From assembly GCA_003586115.2 (NCBI GenBank), contig QVOM02000119.1, positions 48,695,428 to 48,759,427 on the forward strand: a stretch of 64,000 nucleotides of DNA, written 5' to 3'. Below, in pieces: positions 61,205-64,000 of this stretch. Source of the stretch: Salvator merianae. Lineage: Eukaryota > Chordata > Lepidosauria > Squamata > Teiidae. The position numbers and the translations under genes are program-made. A model generated the notes under the pieces. That model was given only the letters and a program-made list of their open reading frames with translations, made no database searches and was not told the origin of the DNA. The first letter of the stretch is position 1, and the number at the start of each line of letters is the position of its first letter.

Positions 61205-61440
61205 ATGAAACAACCAGCATAACGTAATGGCTGGAGTGCTAGAAGTCCCTGTGTTTCCATCTATTCTCAGCCGTAGAAGTCCACTAGGTGACACTGCCTC
61301 TCAGTCCTATCTATCTCACAGGATTTGTTGTGTGTTTAAAAGAGAGAGGAGAAGAAGTAGAATATGTGGTACCTTGAACTGCTCAGAACAAAAATAGGAT
61401 ATAAATGCACATATAGCATTTAAAATAAATGAATGAATGT
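61205..61440 (+). mobile_element. tRNA-derived SINE, decayed
   Basis: gtaatggctggagtgctaga (A-box-like), ccactaggtgacactgcctc, cctatctatctcacaggatt, gaactgctcagaacaaaaat, and tail ggatataaatgc plus aatgaatgaatg. Same type as 44824. Confidence 0.65.
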
Positions 61441-61478
61441 TTCATGGAGCTATTTTACCAGTTATAAAATATTTATTT

Positions 61479-61512
61479 GTTCGATCTATCTATCTATCTA
61501 TACATACATACA
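61479..61512. repeat. (CTAT)n/(CATA)n microsatellite
   Basis: Five to six ctat units followed by cata units. Confidence 0.9.
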
Positions 61513-62880
61513 CATTTACATATATAAGAACACATAATTTATATAAATATATATATAAACTGAGGTTCTGAGTCTATAAAAAGTGCTTTTCCTTCAATAC
61601 TTTCGTACTTTCAACCTCCTCATTTTCTATACCCTCAGAATTAAGCAGGACTTTCAGAGTGATAGTATATTTTATGCACAGATTGAATTCCATCCATTTC
61701 CCTTCCAAAAAGTTGCCATACCATTTCATTGCTCTAGGCTGACTGCCCTTCATATCTAAGAACAATGGCTTTTTATCATTGCTCTATATACTATGAAACA
61801 GTGGAGAGATTGCCTATGAATTGTAAGATCTAAGTTAGAAACCATCTACTATTATTCTCCTTTACAAAATTATTTTTTTTTCTCTTTTTCATGATCCTTT
61901 TCACAAAAACAGATGAACAGCACAATGGAAGAAGATACACGTAGCCTTCGTTACTGCAGGATGATCACAGTTAGGGGTGAGCTAAAGCCCAAAGTTTGCA
62001 TTCTCAACACTAATGTAATTTATTCAGAACTGTTAGTTAATTTGGCTGGTTTTCATTCATTTAGACCTGGACATTTGAAATCTGCATTCCTTGATGAACT
62101 ATTGCAAACATCAGTTTGGGACAGATGGATGAACAGTGCACACAGTTCATGCAGTTTTCTATCATGAATGAAATCAATAAGCAGACCATCTTCCTGTTCT
62201 GAATGAATGTCTATGGATCAGACTGTGAGGCCCTCCAAGGGCTGCCTAACATGATGCCTGCAGTGATGCAAGAGCTCATAAAGATATTCTGGCAAGCCAG
62301 CTCTGTGTTTGGGATGATTCTGTCTCTTCAGCATGCAAACCTCCGCCTCCTGCATCTGCTTCTTCTAGTTCTGGGCACTTTTCCTATGGAGAGATCATAC
62401 CTGGGGAGCTGCCTCTTTTGATGAGCATCCCCCTCTGCCCCTCCTTGCCCTTGGGAAGCTGCTTTTTGGTGAACGGGCTCTGCACCTTTGGTGCCTCTGC
62501 CTGCTCCACAATGGAAACCATCACTGTCTCCAGCTGCCCTTACTTGCTCCCAGTACTTTTCTTAAGTGAGTTGTTGCTTCCCATTCTTTTCAATCAGCTT
62601 AGGTCGTTCTCAGGGCAGCTGCTCCTTCTGTCAAGTATCTTTATCTGCCCCATCCCCCTTGGATGGCACCACATCCATGCCTGCACACCCTCTCCAGGCT
62701 ACTTGGCCTCTGGCAGGTTCCCTTAACCCTTAGGTTTTAATTGATTTAAACTGCTCACATAACAAGTGATTTTTCTGGAATCTAAACCTCACACTATGGT
62801 GTATTCCTGATATATAGAATAACTTATAGAAAACGAAGATGAGAATGAAGAGATTTATTCATAACTTTGTGCAATGGGGA
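61513..62880. other. unclassified; GC-richer block at 62190-62730
   Basis: The block has several overlapping short frames on both strands and higher GC than its surroundings. No protein family recognised; it may be an old processed pseudogene or element interior. Confidence 0.3.
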
Positions 62881-62885
62881 CTTGG

Positions 62886-63440
62886 TGTCATGCCACCCCT
62901 GACCGACAGGGCTCAGAGCCGAACTGAGTCTTGTGAAAGCAGGAAGTGCTCAGAGCTTACAGAAACAAAGTACTGGCAAGTGTTTCTTGACAGTACTAGG
63001 TGGTATTAAAAGCAGGCAGCACATTTGGAGTTTGCTGAGCCGAGTTTGGCAGCTGAACCGGCTTGGCAAACGCTGAATGCAGTGCCTACTTTAGAATCAT
63101 CTAGCATTGGTAAGGAATGCAGGCTGGCATTTTGTTCCCGTTAGCTCTGACACACTCTGGAACACTCTTCTGGAGCAAAAGTGGCTAATAGGTGACCCTG
63201 AGTTGTTTATTCAGCAAAAGAAAAGAAGATAGGACAAACTGCACCCAAAGCAAGAGGTCAAACAAAGAGAAAGCAGTAGAGGGAGAAGGCCACTCTATCT
63301 ACCTATCTCTGAGACTCAGAACTACTCAGGATAAAGCCCACTCTTTCCTTATAAACAAAAAAAATGCTATGTAATTTGCCTATTCAACCTAAACTATTCC
63401 AATAGCTAGGCGGGCATACGGGATTTACTGGGTTTACACA
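62886..63440 (+). mobile_element. solo LTR
   Basis: 555-bp unit beginning TGTCATGCCACC and ending TTTACACA, with TATA-like GGTATTAAAAGC at 63002-63013. Flanks cttgg and gttgg form a 5-bp duplication with one mismatch. The start resembles that of the LTR at 18359, but the bodies differ. The source family of the fragment at 53386. Confidence 0.75.
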
Positions 63441-63445
63441 GTTGG

Positions 63446-64000
63446 TATTTGCATTTTCCGTATCAATCATTATTACGATTCTTTAATTTAAAAAGTACTG
63501 TACAATATTCCTGAAATAACTGTCTAGCTTCCTCCCAGTCTAAAACACAGCTGAGGCTTTAGTGTCTCTGTCGCAGTTCAGTGTTCTGTGTTTACACTTT
63601 CTTTCCAGACTTAGGTGAGACCAATTATGGTTCATTGCTTTCTGTTTTTCCAGGTTCCTTACCTCTTTCTTTTATTTCTACCCTCACTTTCAATACAGGA
63701 CAAAAAGAACATAAAAAACCACATACAACTTACCTAGAAGCCACACAATATTTACTAATCATGGATTTCAAACATGAGTGTATACTGCTGAGATCTGTGA
63801 ATGGAAGGTGTGGACCTTGTAAAACTTCTGCCAGGGTATTTGTTGGTATTAATGTCACAAGTGCAAAGTGAAAGACATCCAAATCAGAAGTTAAAAATCA
63901 AGTGCAAGTCCTGAAAAGAGACAAAAATTAAACTCCAAAAGTATATAACAGGTTGTAGAGTCTCCATTAAAGAACTATTTTTTTAAAAATGACTTTCTTC
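63446..64000. other. intronic sequence, no recognisable feature
   Basis: AT-rich; the 96-codon frame at 63581-63871 resembles nothing I know. Confidence 0.4.

Larger units (their letters stand above)
48650..64000 (-). other. CRADD: CRADD intron (large, repeat-rich)
   Basis: Everything above the death-domain exon is inferred to be the intron that separates it from the CARD exon. I searched both strands for a CARD-like frame and found none, so the upstream exon is beyond the window. CRADD is known for a very long intron at this position in other vertebrates. The intron holds a TACCGTATTTT MITE, L2 tails, a BovB-tailed SINE, a nested LINE stack (recorded twice through an assembly overlap), an L2-tailed SINE and a solo LTR. 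Confidence 0.75.

Noticed and set aside
48650..64000. CARD-encoding exon of CRADD
   Set aside because: Searched minus-strand frames for CARD-type sequence and found none; presumed to lie beyond 64000.

Overview
This is eukaryotic, non-coding-rich genomic DNA, most likely from a squamate reptile. The repeat mix is typical of lizards and snakes: RTE/BovB, CR1, L2 and L1 LINEs, BovB-tailed and L2-tailed tRNA-derived SINEs, many hAT-like MITEs and solo LTRs. A gecko is my guess but the sequence does not prove it. Base composition is AT-rich and there are no bacterial-type gene runs. Most open frames are chance frames or old transposon pieces.

The only gene I can name is CRADD (RAIDD), on the minus strand. 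Its last coding exon (48348..48649) encodes the whole death domain. It has a clean 3' splice acceptor on one side and a short 3' UTR with AATAAA on the other. Sequence above about 48650 is therefore CRADD intron, and the CARD exon is not in the window. Sequence below about 48100 lies 3' of CRADD. In other amniotes PLXNC1 is the neighbour on that side, but I see no PLXNC1 exon here. A second, unidentified minus-strand frame (29897..30295, 132 codons, one membrane segment) is the only other plausible coding relic.

Layout. 1-9 kb: low-complexity spacer with an L2 piece, MITE halves and CR1 3' ends. 9-11.2 kb: a long antisense L2 with an RT relic, interrupted by an insert. 12-21.4 kb: dense DNA-transposon territory (fold-back hAT elements, a 118-bp hairpin, a nested hAT pair), a BovB-tailed SINE, a solo LTR and a GTGCA array. 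24.5-29.1 kb: an L1 with a 16-bp target-site duplication, another LINE 3' end, a (GGAA)n array and a BovB with an internal replacement. 30-46 kb: MITEs, CR1, L2, BovB and several SINEs, some nested. 48.1-48.65 kb: CRADD exon. 48.65-64 kb: CRADD intron with a BovB/CR1/CR1/LTR nested stack, L2 tails, SINEs and a solo LTR.

The sequence 50739..55081 is repeated almost perfectly at 55083..59426, with a single N between the copies. I see only one substitution and one homopolymer-length difference. The best explanation is two overlapping contigs that were joined without merging, so every feature in 55083..59426 should be treated as a duplicate record of 50739..55081. I found no convincing new biological system. 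The most interesting items are the nested insertion history, the family of fold-back hAT elements with perfect 8-bp duplications, the near-perfect hairpin at 15 kb and the orphan membrane-protein frame.
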